DNA of 45,188 nucleotides from Bacteroidaceae bacterium (lineage in GTDB: Bacteria > Bacteroidota > Bacteroidia > Bacteroidales > Bacteroidaceae). The translations under genes were made by a program, and so were the position numbers. Each line of letters opens with the position of its first letter. Position 1 is the first letter of the stretch. The notes under the pieces are model-generated. The model saw only the letters and a program-made list of their open reading frames with translations. It was not told the DNA's origin and ran no database searches. Positions 24,030 to 31,636 of the stretch are shown here, one piece after another. The DNA lies in NCBI GenBank assembly GCA_017617235.1, contig JAFZWQ010000050.1:1-45188 (forward strand), written 5' to 3'.

Positions 24030-25628
24030 ATGAAAGCAAGAATAACATTATGGATGGTGGGTCTGTTGCTGTGTGCAACAAGTGCTTGGACTCAGGTGAA
24101 CATCATTCCCAAACCAACCTCGCTGATTGTACGCGAGGGGGTATTTCCCTTGAAGGACGGGCTTACCATCGGCTGCAATGATGCCTCGCTGGCTCCTGCC
24201 GCCCAGTATCTGCAGGAGATGCTGACGACGGTCACGGGCCTGACTATTAAGACAGGCAAGAAGGGAAAGATACAGTTGATGCTTGTCGACCCCAACGAGA
24301 ATGACGAGAGCTACGAGTTGGTAGCAGACAAATCGGGTGTCCTCATCACGGCCCCCAGTTATCGTGGCATCGTAAACGGCATTGCTACGCTACGCCAGTT
24401 GCTGCCTCCAGTCCTCTCCCAAGGTGGAGAGAGTGGTAAGGTTGCCATTCCTGCTGTGACTATTAAGGACTGTCCCAACTTTCATTGGCGCGGACTGATG
24501 CTCGACCCCGTGCGCCACTTCTTCTCCGTAGAGGAGACCAAGGCGCTACTCGACCAGATGGCGCTTTACAAGCTCAATAAATTTCACTGGCACCTTTCTG
24601 ACAACGAGGGTTTTCGCATGGAGGTGAAGGCCTATCCGGGTCTGACTTCCGATACCGTGGCATGGCGCCGCTTCAATTACCACGATCGCCAGTGCCTGGA
24701 ACGTGCCTCGAAGGAGAACAATCCTGCCATGCTCATCCCCTGGAAGTATTTCAAGGAGGTGGAGGGCTATGGAGAATTGTACGGCGGCTACTACACGCAG
24801 GACGATATTCGCGATGTGATAGCTTATGCAGCAGTTCGTGGCATCGACATCATTCCTGAAATTGACATGCCCGGCCACAATGGTGCTGCGTGCTACTGCT
24901 ACAAATGGCTCAGTTGCACCCAGAACGGCGTGGAGCCGCTCTGCCTGGGCAGACAATCGACCATAGAGTTTGCCGAGAAGGTATATGACGAGGTGTTCCA
25001 GCTCTTCCCTTACGAGTATGTGAGCATCGGAGGCGACGAGGTGAACCGTCGGAGATGGTCGGAGTGCAGCGAGTGCAAGAAGCGCATCGAGAGTGAGGGC
25101 TTGAAGGATGTCAATGAACTGCAGGCATGGTTTACCAAGCGGATGGAGAAGTACTTCAACGCCCACGGCAAGCGCATCCTCGGATGGGACGAGATATTGG
25201 AGGGCGGACTTTCCAAGACGGCTACCGTACATTGGTGGCGTGGCGATCATCCCGATGTGACCCAGAAATCTACCGCTATGGGCAACGAGGTTGTGCTCTG
25301 CCCCTTTACCTTCCTGTATTTCGACTATGCTCAGGACGACAATACCCTGCGCCATATCTACGACGGCGACATTGTGCCCGTTGACCTCACAGCCGAGCAA
25401 TTGAAACTCATCAAGGGCATGCAAGGCAACATTTGGTGCGAGCGCATCCCTACTGAGGCTCGACTGCAGTGGATGGTATTTCCACGTGCCTTGGCACTAG
25501 CAGAGAAAGCATGGACACCTCGCAAGGACCAGCAGTGGGATGACTTCCTTCCCCGCCTGCAGGCACACCTCAAGCGCCTTGATGCAATGGGTATTCAGTA
25601 CCGTCCCTTGCAGACAAAAAGACCTTAA
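24030..25628 (+). CDS. GH20 beta-N-acetylhexosaminidase
   Basis: Exported beta-hexosaminidase removing terminal GlcNAc/GalNAc from host glycans, glycosaminoglycans or chitin-type oligomers by substrate-assisted catalysis. The 532-residue product has a signal peptide ending SAWTQ, the small N-terminal GH20b domain (about 22-140, VNIIPKPTSLIVREGVFPL) and the catalytic barrel (about 148-500) with FHWRGLMLDPVRHFF, KFHWHLSDNEGFRMEV and the catalytic Asp-Glu pair in VSIGGDEVNRRRW (about residues 334-339). Residues about 131-137 (LSQGGES) are encoded by a short palindrome resembling the GC-rich repeats. It has its own promoter and is followed within 24 bases by an orphan secreted protein. Confidence 0.93.
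   Translation: MKARITLWMVGLLLCATSAWTQVNIIPKPTSLIVREGVFPLKDGLTIGCNDASLAPAAQYLQEMLTTVTGLTIKTGKKGKIQLMLVDPNENDESYELVADKSGVLITAPSYRGIVNGIATLRQLLPPVLSQGGESGKVAIPAVTIKDCPNFHWRGLMLDPVRHFFSVEETKALLDQMALYKLNKFHWHLSDNEGFRMEVKAYPGLTSDTVAWRRFNYHDRQCLERASKENNPAMLIPWKYFKEVEGYGELYGGYYTQDDIRDVIAYAAVRGIDIIPEIDMPGHNGAACYCYKWLSCTQNGVEPLCLGRQSTIEFAEKVYDEVFQLFPYEYVSIGGDEVNRRRWSECSECKKRIESEGLKDVNELQAWFTKRMEKYFNAHGKRILGWDEILEGGLSKTATVHWWRGDHPDVTQKSTAMGNEVVLCPFTFLYFDYAQDDNTLRHIYDGDIVPVDLTAEQLKLIKGMQGNIWCERIPTEARLQWMVFPRALALAEKAWTPRKDQQWDDFLPRLQAHLKRLDAMGIQYRPLQTKRP
24412..24436 (+). repeat. Possible short palindromic repeat in the GH20 gene
   Basis: CTCTCC-CAAGGT-GGAGAG with a following AGTGG resembles the stem of the GC-rich element. 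It sits in frame at a domain boundary (LSQGGESGK). The match is short, so it may be coincidental. Confidence 0.35.
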
Positions 25629-25652
25629 TTGAAATCAATAAATGTGACAGAT

Positions 25653-26726
25653 ATGAAGAAGATACTTGTGGCCGCAGTTGCCTTAATCTGCATAACGACG
25701 AATGTTGTTGCACAACAGAAGACAAGTGTGTTTAAACAAAAGGGTGACCAATTGATAAAAGCCGCTGATGCCGACCCGCAGAACTGGCGTAAGCAGTACG
25801 ACGCCGGAGATTTCTTTATTTCGATAGATGATACGGTACAAAGTGCGAAGTACGCACAACGTGCTTTTGAAATCGCACAGAAGATGCAGGCCAAGAAAGA
25901 TACCATCATGCCCAAGACTCTGGAACTGTTGGCCGGAGTTTTTATGAAGAAGAACGACTATGAGCGGGCAATCTTTCACTTGGATATGGCCATTCGTGCT
26001 TATGTCGAGGAATTCGGATATCAGAACAAACTGATTCCGCCAGCCATTGCCAATGTTGGTTGTATGAGGTATTTGACGTACATGATGAGGCTTTATCCCT
26101 ATGGTGACGTTGATGCCTTGAAAAACCTGCGCGAGGCAAACATCCTGAACAGTCAACTGCCTGAGGGGCAACGTGCCATTGGCTTAGAGGAATCCGAAAC
26201 CATAGCAGCCCTCGCCAGCGAAAATCTACTGGGGGAGCATCGGAACAGGATGAAGGACAAGGTTTGGAAGTGGACGAACCATGTTGATGGCAAAACCTAT
26301 ACGATTCTGGCCTTCAACAACTGGACACTGGAGCAACCTGAGGGTTTTATCGCTGAATTATTGAAGGTGCAAAATGACGAAAATGCTGCGGAGAACATGA
26401 AACACGGGCTGATTCTGATGGACGAACAGGGCAAAGTGATAGAACAGATACATGGAGAATTTACTTGGAATGTGTGGTGGAATGTCCTAAAGGAAAAATT
26501 CACCCTTAACGAAAACAGCACCCTCCGTCTTGCTACCGTCACTCCCGAACAACGTCAGCAAATGATAGATGCCCTGAACGGACGACGCCAACAAATCATG
26601 GACAACTTCAAGAAGAGGTTGGAAGAACCAAAGACGCCCTCGTCGATGAGTATCTCACCGGGTGCATTAAACATCAACAAATCCTTAAATAATAACAAGA
26701 GCCTTCAATTCCGATTTAAGCCCTAA
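25653..26726 (+). CDS. Secreted protein of unknown function, helical/TPR-like
   Basis: I do not recognise a named family. The 357-residue product has a signal peptide (MKKILVAAVALICITTNVVAQ). Residues about 30-170 are helical with spacing reminiscent of tetratricopeptide repeats (QNWRKQYDAGDFFISID, ALKNLREANI), the middle (about 200-300) is mixed with many Trp (KVWKWTNHV, FTWNVWWNVL), and the C-terminus is Asn/Ser rich (NINKSLNNNKSLQFRFKP). The ATG at 25653 is chosen over the TTG at 25629, which would put eight residues before the signal peptide. It follows the GH20 gene by 24 bases and is probably cotranscribed; no functional link is evident. Confidence 0.75.
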   Translation: MKKILVAAVALICITTNVVAQQKTSVFKQKGDQLIKAADADPQNWRKQYDAGDFFISIDDTVQSAKYAQRAFEIAQKMQAKKDTIMPKTLELLAGVFMKKNDYERAIFHLDMAIRAYVEEFGYQNKLIPPAIANVGCMRYLTYMMRLYPYGDVDALKNLREANILNSQLPEGQRAIGLEESETIAALASENLLGEHRNRMKDKVWKWTNHVDGKTYTILAFNNWTLEQPEGFIAELLKVQNDENAAENMKHGLILMDEQGKVIEQIHGEFTWNVWWNVLKEKFTLNENSTLRLATVTPEQRQQMIDALNGRRQQIMDNFKKRLEEPKTPSSMSISPGALNINKSLNNNKSLQFRFKP

Positions 26727-26779
26727 TTCGTGAATTTTGTCCTTCCCAAAGGTGCGTGGCATAAAAAATGGAGCAAGAA

Positions 26780-26811
26780 TTTCCGAGTTTTAATTAATTT
26801 AGTTAACTTTG
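26780..26811 (+). promoter_or_regulatory. Promoter of the corA leader transcript
   Basis: TTTC (26780-26783, 3 of 4), 20 bases, TAACTTTG (26804-26811, full -7 match). Transcription would begin near 26818, giving a leader of about 140 nt before corA. Confidence 0.68.
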
Positions 26812-26848
26812 CGCTGATTTTAACAAATAACCCTAATTAATAACCACT

Positions 26849-26890
26849 ATGGACGACTATCCGGCGGAGAATGATAAACGCTTAGGGTAG
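26849..26890 (+). CDS. Putative 13-residue leader peptide upstream of corA
   Basis: Open frame ATG to TAG encoding MDDYPAENDKRLG. Its first codons are acidic with an early proline (D, D, Y, P, then A, E, N, D), the type of N-terminus that destabilises translating ribosomes when Mg2+ is low; this principle is known from the proline/acidic leader peptide of enterobacterial mgtA, and Salmonella corA also has a short leader ORF (corL). The stop codon lies inside the first arm of a predicted hairpin (26889-26915), and the alternative partner of that hairpin pairs with the corA Shine-Dalgarno sequence. Whether it is translated is not shown by the sequence alone. Confidence 0.5.
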   Translation: MDDYPAENDKRLG

Positions 26891-26950
26891 GGTGGCGAAG
26901 AGGCCGCTCTCCCTTGAAATTCATTTCTCTCATACAAACATTCAAGGAGG
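26889..26950 (+). promoter_or_regulatory. Mutually exclusive hairpins controlling the corA ribosome binding site
   Basis: Segment 1 (26889-26897, AGGGTGGCG) overlaps the leader stop codon and can pair with segment 2 (26905-26914, CCGCTCTCCCT region) with one mismatch and one bulge. Segment 2 together with the next bases (26908-26918, TCTCCCTTGAA) can instead pair with segment 3 (26941-26950, TTCAAGGAGG) in about 10 bp with one bulge. Segment 3 holds AAGGAGG, the only strong Shine-Dalgarno sequence I noticed in the window, 8 bases before the corA ATG. Confidence 0.5.
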
Positions 26951-26958
26951 AAAGGCCA

Positions 26959-27885
26959 ATGCTAACATTCTGGAACACCAATCGTGGTCTGCGCACCATC
27001 GAACAATGGGAACCTAATTGCTGGGTTCAGGTGACTTGTCCCTCACAGGACGATGTAAATTTCCTGCAAAACACACTACACGTGCCCGATTACTACATTT
27101 CGGACATCGCGGATACCGACGAGCGTGCCCGTTACGACATCGACGAGGGCTGGGTGCTCATCATTCTGCGTATCCCATACGTCAAGGAAGTAAAATCGCG
27201 CACACCGTACACCACCATCCCTCTGGGTATCATACTGAAGGGCGATGTTTGCATCACGCTGTGCAACTTCGAGACAAACATGATGATAGACTTCGTTACC
27301 TATCAACAGCGGCGAGGTCTGGGCTTCACGGACTCGGTGGATATGGTGTTCCGCCTGTTCCTGTCAAGTGCTGTGTGGTATCTGAAGCGACTGAAACAGA
27401 TTTCGGCCCGCATAGAGCAAGCCAAACTGAATCTGGACCGCAATGTCGATAATGTGGACCTCATCGCCCTTAGTCGTCTGCAGGACAGCCTGACGTACTT
27501 CATCACCTCTATTCGTGGCAACGAGAACCTGCTGTCGAAACTGAAGTTCAAACTGCCCGTCGACGAGTTGGATGCCGATATGATTGAAGACGTAAACATC
27601 GAGATGAGTCAGGCCCGTGAAACGACTAGCATCTACGCCAATATTCTGGAGTCGACAATGGAGACCTATGCCAACATCATCAACAACAATATGTCGAAGG
27701 TGATGAAGATGCTGACCAGCATTTCCATTATCCTGATGTTCCCCACGCTCATTGCCAGTTTGTTCGGCATGAACCTGATAAACGGTATGGAGGCGTGGGC
27801 ATGGGGCTTCCCCATCGCACTGGTACTGTGCGTAGTTACCACTGTCCTGTTCTTCTGGTACTTCAAACGTAAATCTTGGTTCTAA
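26959..27885 (+). CDS. corA: CorA family Mg2+/Co2+ transporter
   Basis: Inner-membrane divalent cation channel/transporter, normally the main Mg2+ uptake route. The 308-residue product has a cytoplasmic N-terminal alpha/beta funnel (about 1-160), the long stalk helix with KQISARIEQAKLNLDRNVDN, and two C-terminal transmembrane helices with the signature GMN between pore helix and loop (LFGMNLINGMEAW, about 268-280), ending in a basic tail KRKSWF. The start is fixed at 26959 by AAGGAGG at 26944-26950; a longer frame from TTG 26914 runs through the leader hairpin and is rejected. It is preceded by a ~140-nt leader with a short ORF and followed after 24 bases by a membrane protein gene likely on the same transcript. 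Confidence 0.93.
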   Translation: MLTFWNTNRGLRTIEQWEPNCWVQVTCPSQDDVNFLQNTLHVPDYYISDIADTDERARYDIDEGWVLIILRIPYVKEVKSRTPYTTIPLGIILKGDVCITLCNFETNMMIDFVTYQQRRGLGFTDSVDMVFRLFLSSAVWYLKRLKQISARIEQAKLNLDRNVDNVDLIALSRLQDSLTYFITSIRGNENLLSKLKFKLPVDELDADMIEDVNIEMSQARETTSIYANILESTMETYANIINNNMSKVMKMLTSISIILMFPTLIASLFGMNLINGMEAWAWGFPIALVLCVVTTVLFFWYFKRKSWF

Positions 27886-27909
27886 CCCTTTATTCCTATA
27901 TTTAATACG

Positions 27910-28938
27910 ATGAAAAAGATGTTCGCAATGCTGACGACGCTGCTGACCACGATGGGTCTGTGGGCGCAAGAGGTGGCAGAAGAAGTAACGGATACTATAC
28001 CGCAGAAGGCCGAAGACCTGAACCAATTTATGTCTGTAGCGACTAAGTTCGGCTCGGGTTTCATGAGTGTTCACCACTGGTGCACGGAAAACCTGACGGG
28101 ATTCTATCACACGCTGTGGCCCTATCTGTTTATTGCCATCGTCTCGATTCTGACCATTCCATCGTTCTGGTGGGCCGATGAGGAGAAAGGCTGGGGTGTA
28201 AAGCTGGTGCGTGCCTTATTCGTATTGTTCCCTCTGGCCATGCTGCTGGAGTTGGGCGCGCTGATGACGTTAGGCTTCTATGGCAGTATCTGGTGGTGCA
28301 ATCCTGATAAAATAGGCCTGTTAACTGCTGTTTTCCGCGTAAGTCTGTTGCTGATATTCCTGCTGTTGCAGATTGTGGCCATGTTCATCTTTACTGTCTA
28401 TATGCCTAAGCAGTTGGGCGCAGTAGAGGATGAAGACGACGAAAACGTGCCTACATTCCATATGCTTACGGCATTTCTGAGCATCATAGCCATCTATCCC
28501 CTGTTCTGGTTGGGTGGATTTGCTGTGGCCATGTTTGGTTTATCGGGAACGGTGGGCAGTCTGATTGAATGGGGCTTGCCTCTGTTGGGATTGCTGTCGT
28601 TGCTGTACAAGAATATACGCACATTTGGTCCGCTTCGTGGATTCGTAGGTGCTGCATTGAGCCTGATAATCGTGTTGGGATTCCTCGGTGGATTGGGCAT
28701 TTTCTTCATCACGGTGCTGAAATTGTTCCTCTCTTTCATTCTGGCTTGTCCATTGGTTATCGTATTCATCGTGATGGGTTCGGCAACGTTCAAGGATATG
28801 AAGTACATATACAGCAACGGCGATGTCGAGATTCACAGCGTCTTTGCTGGTTTCCAGCGACTGCCTTGGCAGGCCTATGTATTGCTGACGTTGTTGGGCG
28901 TTATCGTATCCCTATCCTTGGGTTGGAGCCTGAAATAG
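27910..28938 (+). CDS. Polytopic membrane protein of unknown function next to corA
   Basis: I do not recognise a family. The 342-residue product starts with a signal-peptide-like segment (MKKMFAMLTTLLTTMGLWAQ), an acidic exported stretch (EVAEEVTDTIPQKAEDL) and then about seven hydrophobic helices: near 70-85, 97-117, 130-155, 180-215, 220-240, 245-290 (two) and 320-340. A very acidic loop (AVEDEDDENVP, about 172-182) sits between helices. It begins 24 bases after corA with no promoter, so it should share the corA leader control. A part in divalent-cation or envelope homeostasis is possible from context only. It is followed by 131 bases with a weak promoter for the next gene. Confidence 0.75.
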   Translation: MKKMFAMLTTLLTTMGLWAQEVAEEVTDTIPQKAEDLNQFMSVATKFGSGFMSVHHWCTENLTGFYHTLWPYLFIAIVSILTIPSFWWADEEKGWGVKLVRALFVLFPLAMLLELGALMTLGFYGSIWWCNPDKIGLLTAVFRVSLLLIFLLLQIVAMFIFTVYMPKQLGAVEDEDDENVPTFHMLTAFLSIIAIYPLFWLGGFAVAMFGLSGTVGSLIEWGLPLLGLLSLLYKNIRTFGPLRGFVGAALSLIIVLGFLGGLGIFFITVLKLFLSFILACPLVIVFIVMGSATFKDMKYIYSNGDVEIHSVFAGFQRLPWQAYVLLTLLGVIVSLSLGWSLK

Positions 28939-28990
28939 GCCCAACATCAAGTATTTTAGGGTTTAAAAGGCATTTTTATTGCGAAATATT

Positions 28991-29020
28991 AGCAAGTTAT
29001 TGTTTTTTTGCATTAATTTG
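28991..29020 (+). promoter_or_regulatory. Possible promoter of the DUF349 gene
   Basis: TTAATTTG (29013-29020) matches TAnnTTTG at 7 of 8 positions; no good -33 TTTG is present. It lies about 50 bases before the ATG. Confidence 0.35.
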
Positions 29021-29069
29021 CACCCCGTATGTGTGTTATGTAACCCGAATCATTACCTAAAAACAAAGA

Positions 29070-31028
29070 ATGATGGACTCTTTAGATCAGACCAAAGTGA
29101 ATGAGGCCGCCGAGGAAGTAGTTCCTGTGGAGACCGTAGAAACCGTGAATGAAACCGTTGAAGTTCCTGTAGTTGAGGCAGAAGCCCCCATAGTAGAGGA
29201 AACTCCCGAAGTAGTGGAGGAAGCTCCCGCAGAAGAAACCCCTGCAGAGGAAGTTCCCGTTGTTGAAGATGCACCTGTTGCCGAAGAAACTCCAGAGGCG
29301 GAGCCGCAGATCCCCCTGATGAAGACAAAGGAGGAAGTATTGGCCCGTGCGCAGGAAATTGCCGCACAGGGTGATGGAGGCAACAAGCAGGAATTGGAAT
29401 TACTGAAACAACTTTATTATAAATATCACAAGGCGGAAATCCTGGCTGCCCAGCAGGCTTTTGTTGATGCTGGTGGAGATCCCGAGACATATCAGCCCGA
29501 ACTCGATCCCACAGAAGAACCTTTCAAGGAAGCTATGCAGCAGATTCGCCAAAGCCGTGCTCAGCTCATGGCTGAACAGGAGCAGCAGCGTGCCGAGAAC
29601 CTGGCCAAGAAGCAGGCCGTAATCGAAAAGATTAAGCTGCTGGCAACCACCCCCGAGGAGGCCGGAAAGTCGTACGATGCCTTCAAGGAACTGCAGGCCG
29701 AATGGCGCGAAATAGGTCCTGTGCCTGCTGAACATGTATCGGAAATCTGGAAGAACTATCAGTTGTATGTAGAGCAGTTCTACGATATGCTGAAGCTGAA
29801 CATTCAGTTCCGCGAATATGACTTCCGCAAGAATCTGGAGGCAAAGACGCTGTTGTGCGAACAGGCCGAGAAACTTGCAGAGGAGAAGGATGTGGTGACG
29901 GCCATCAACCGCCTGCAGACCTTGCACCAGGAATGGAAGGAGATTGGCCCCGTAGCCAAAGACCTGCGCGAAGAGATATGGAACCGTTTCAAAGAGGCCA
30001 GCACCGTTATCCGCAAGCGTCATCAGGATTTCTTCGTGGCTCGCAAGGCTCAGGAAGAAGAAAATCTGCAGAAGAAGACGGAGTTGTGCGAACAGGTTGA
30101 GGCTATTCCTACGGATGGGCTGAAAACTTTTGCCGACTGGGATGCCAAGACAAAGGAAATCATCGATCTGCAGGCCGTTTGGAAGACCATCGGCTTTGCC
30201 CCGCAGAAGGTGAATACCCAGATATTCGAACGTTTCCGTGCAGCTTGCGACAAGTTCTTTGCCGAGAAGGCAGCCTATTTTAAGTCCGTCAAGGAGGAAC
30301 TGAACCAGAATCTGCAGAAGAAAAAGGAACTGGTAGAAAAGGCCGAGGCCCTGAAGGACAGTACGGAATGGAAGCAGACAAGCGATGCCTTGATAGAATT
30401 GCAGAAGCAGTGGAAGACCATCGGTGCCGTTCCCCGCAAGGTGAGCGATGAACTGTGGAAGCGTTTCGTGGGTGCCTGCGACCACTTCTTCGAGGCCAAG
30501 GGTGCTGCCACAGCCGAAGAACGCGGCGAACAGCAGGAGAACCTGAAGAAAAAGCAAGATATTATTGCCCGCCTGAAGGGATTGTTGGAAGATGCTGCCG
30601 AGGCCACCGGCCAGAAGGTTCGTGAATTACAGCAGGAATGGAACGAAGTAGGCTTTGTGCCCATCCGCGATAAGGATAAGATTTACAAGCAGTACCGCGA
30701 AGTGGTGGACGAATTGTACAAGAAACTGAACCTGAGTCAGGCCGAGCGTCGACTGAACAGTTTCAAGACCACCCTGAAGGTAAGTGCCGAGGCAGGTGCC
30801 AATACGTTGGCTCGCGAACGCGACCGACTGGCTCGTGCTTACGAAATCATGAAGGGCGAATTGCAGACCTATGAGAATAACATCGGCTTCCTTTCTGCCA
30901 GCAGCAAGACGGGTAATTCCTTGGTTCAGGAAATCCAGAAGAAGGTGGATAAGCTGAAAGATGAGCTGGAACTCTTGAAGCAGAAGATAAAGGCAGTAGA
31001 ATCAGAAATGAAAAAGTCGCTCGATTGA
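29070..31028 (+). CDS. DUF349 repeat protein
   Basis: A 652-residue, highly charged, mostly helical cytoplasmic protein with five DUF349 repeats. The repeat signature (Q-x-x-W-x-x-I/V-G-x-V/A-P) is visible as LQAEWREIGPVP, LHQEWKEIGPVA, LQAVWKTIGFAP, LQKQWKTIGAVP and LQQEWNEVGFVP, spread over about residues 200-560. DUF349 proteins are universal in Bacteroidetes but their function is not established. The first ~75 residues form an acidic low-complexity tail of V/E/P/A motifs (VEEAPAEETPAEEVPVVEDA), and the last ~60 residues are a coiled coil. Two ATGs overlap at 29070 and 29073. The last codons form one arm of a terminator that also serves the opposite tRNA gene. Confidence 0.9.
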   Translation: MMDSLDQTKVNEAAEEVVPVETVETVNETVEVPVVEAEAPIVEETPEVVEEAPAEETPAEEVPVVEDAPVAEETPEAEPQIPLMKTKEEVLARAQEIAAQGDGGNKQELELLKQLYYKYHKAEILAAQQAFVDAGGDPETYQPELDPTEEPFKEAMQQIRQSRAQLMAEQEQQRAENLAKKQAVIEKIKLLATTPEEAGKSYDAFKELQAEWREIGPVPAEHVSEIWKNYQLYVEQFYDMLKLNIQFREYDFRKNLEAKTLLCEQAEKLAEEKDVVTAINRLQTLHQEWKEIGPVAKDLREEIWNRFKEASTVIRKRHQDFFVARKAQEEENLQKKTELCEQVEAIPTDGLKTFADWDAKTKEIIDLQAVWKTIGFAPQKVNTQIFERFRAACDKFFAEKAAYFKSVKEELNQNLQKKKELVEKAEALKDSTEWKQTSDALIELQKQWKTIGAVPRKVSDELWKRFVGACDHFFEAKGAATAEERGEQQENLKKKQDIIARLKGLLEDAAEATGQKVRELQQEWNEVGFVPIRDKDKIYKQYREVVDELYKKLNLSQAERRLNSFKTTLKVSAEAGANTLARERDRLARAYEIMKGELQTYENNIGFLSASSKTGNSLVQEIQKKVDKLKDELELLKQKIKAVESEMKKSLD

Positions 31029-31038
31029 GCGACTTTTT
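31011..31038. terminator. Bidirectional terminator between DUF349 gene and tRNA-Gln
   Basis: Perfect 12-bp arms AAAAAGTCGCTC (31011-31022) and GAGCGACTTTTT (31027-31038) around GATT. Both strands give a hairpin followed by a T-run. The stop codon of the DUF349 gene (31026-31028) is inside it. Confidence 0.85.
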
Positions 31039-31046
31039 TCTTTTTG

Positions 31047-31117
31047 TTGGGCTACCCGGACTCGAACCAGGAAAGGCAGGACCAGAATCTGCAGTGTTAC
31101 CATTACACCATAGCCCA
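31047..31117 (-). tRNA. tRNA-Gln (anticodon CTG)
   Basis: A 71-nt cloverleaf on the minus strand: acceptor TGGGCTA/TAGCCCA, D-arm GTGT-AATGGTA-ACAC, anticodon arm GCAGA-TTCTGGT-CCTGC with anticodon CTG (reads CAG), T-arm CCTGG-TTCGAGT-CCGGG. No CCA is encoded. The anticodon stem has one A-C mismatch next to the loop. The acceptor pairs resemble other bacterial tRNA-Gln (U1-A72 type). Transcription ends in the terminator at 31011-31038. Confidence 0.9.
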
Positions 31118-31171
31118 ATTCTTGATTGCGACTGCAAAGGTAAGTACTTTTTCCGAATCAACAAAACTTTT

Positions 31172-31218
31172 CCTTCACTTTTTTAATTTTTAACTCTTAA
31201 CTTTTTATGTTTTAACTT
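31172..31218. repeat. AT-rich repeat upstream of rsfS
   Basis: Degenerate heptamer array of the CACTTTT/AATTTTT/AACTCTT/AACTTTT type, related to those at 20724-20762, 36523-36560 and 44067-44145. It overlaps the region just upstream of the rsfS -7 box. Confidence 0.6.
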
Positions 31219-31234
31219 TAAATATGTACCTTTG
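31203..31234 (+). promoter_or_regulatory. Promoter of rsfS-ftsH-cdsA
   Basis: TTTT (31203-31206, 3 of 4), 20 bases, TACCTTTG (31227-31234, full -7 match). Transcription would begin near 31241, 18 bases before the rsfS ATG. Confidence 0.65.
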
Positions 31235-31258
31235 TGCTTTAATATATTGTAATAAGGA

Positions 31259-31618
31259 ATGAACAACACGGAACTGTTGATAGACAAAATTGTTAAGGGC
31301 ATGCAGGACAAGAAGGCCCACGATATTGTTGTGGTGGACCTGAGTCCTATCGAAGATACCATCTGTAAAGCTTTTGTTATTTGCACGGGCAACTCGCCTT
31401 CGCACATCCAGGCGCTATCGGATAGTGTTGCCGATACGGTACGAAAGGAGGCACAGAGTAAACCTACAGCTGTTGCCGGACTCCGTAATTCACAATGGGT
31501 GGCGATGGACTATAGTGATGTTATCGTCCATATTTTCTTGCCGGAGGAGCGTGACTTCTACGACTTGGAACATCTGTGGGCAGATGCACGTCTGACTGAG
31601 ATTGCCGATTTGGATTAA
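31259..31618 (+). CDS. rsfS: Ribosomal silencing factor RsfS
   Basis: RsfS binds L14 on the large subunit and blocks joining of the two ribosomal subunits during starvation. The 119-residue product shows the family pattern: KIVKGMQDKKAHDIVVVDLS, DTICKAFVICTGNSPSHIQAL, GLRNSQWVAMDYSDVIVHIF and the C-terminal FLPEERDFYDLEHLWADA. It starts the conserved Bacteroidetes block rsfS-ftsH-cdsA; ftsH begins 18 bases after its stop. Confidence 0.95.
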   Translation: MNNTELLIDKIVKGMQDKKAHDIVVVDLSPIEDTICKAFVICTGNSPSHIQALSDSVADTVRKEAQSKPTAVAGLRNSQWVAMDYSDVIVHIFLPEERDFYDLEHLWADARLTEIADLD

Positions 31619-31636
31619 CTCTTGAACTCACTACGA

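Noticed and set aside
26818-26958. M-box (ykoK-type) Mg2+ riboswitch upstream of corA
   Set aside because: I do not see the conserved M-box core sequences, and the leader is shorter. The short ORF and alternative pairings explain the region better.
26914-26958. TTG start of corA giving 15 extra residues
   Set aside because: These bases form the leader hairpin, while a strong Shine-Dalgarno sequence stands 8 bases before the ATG at 26959.
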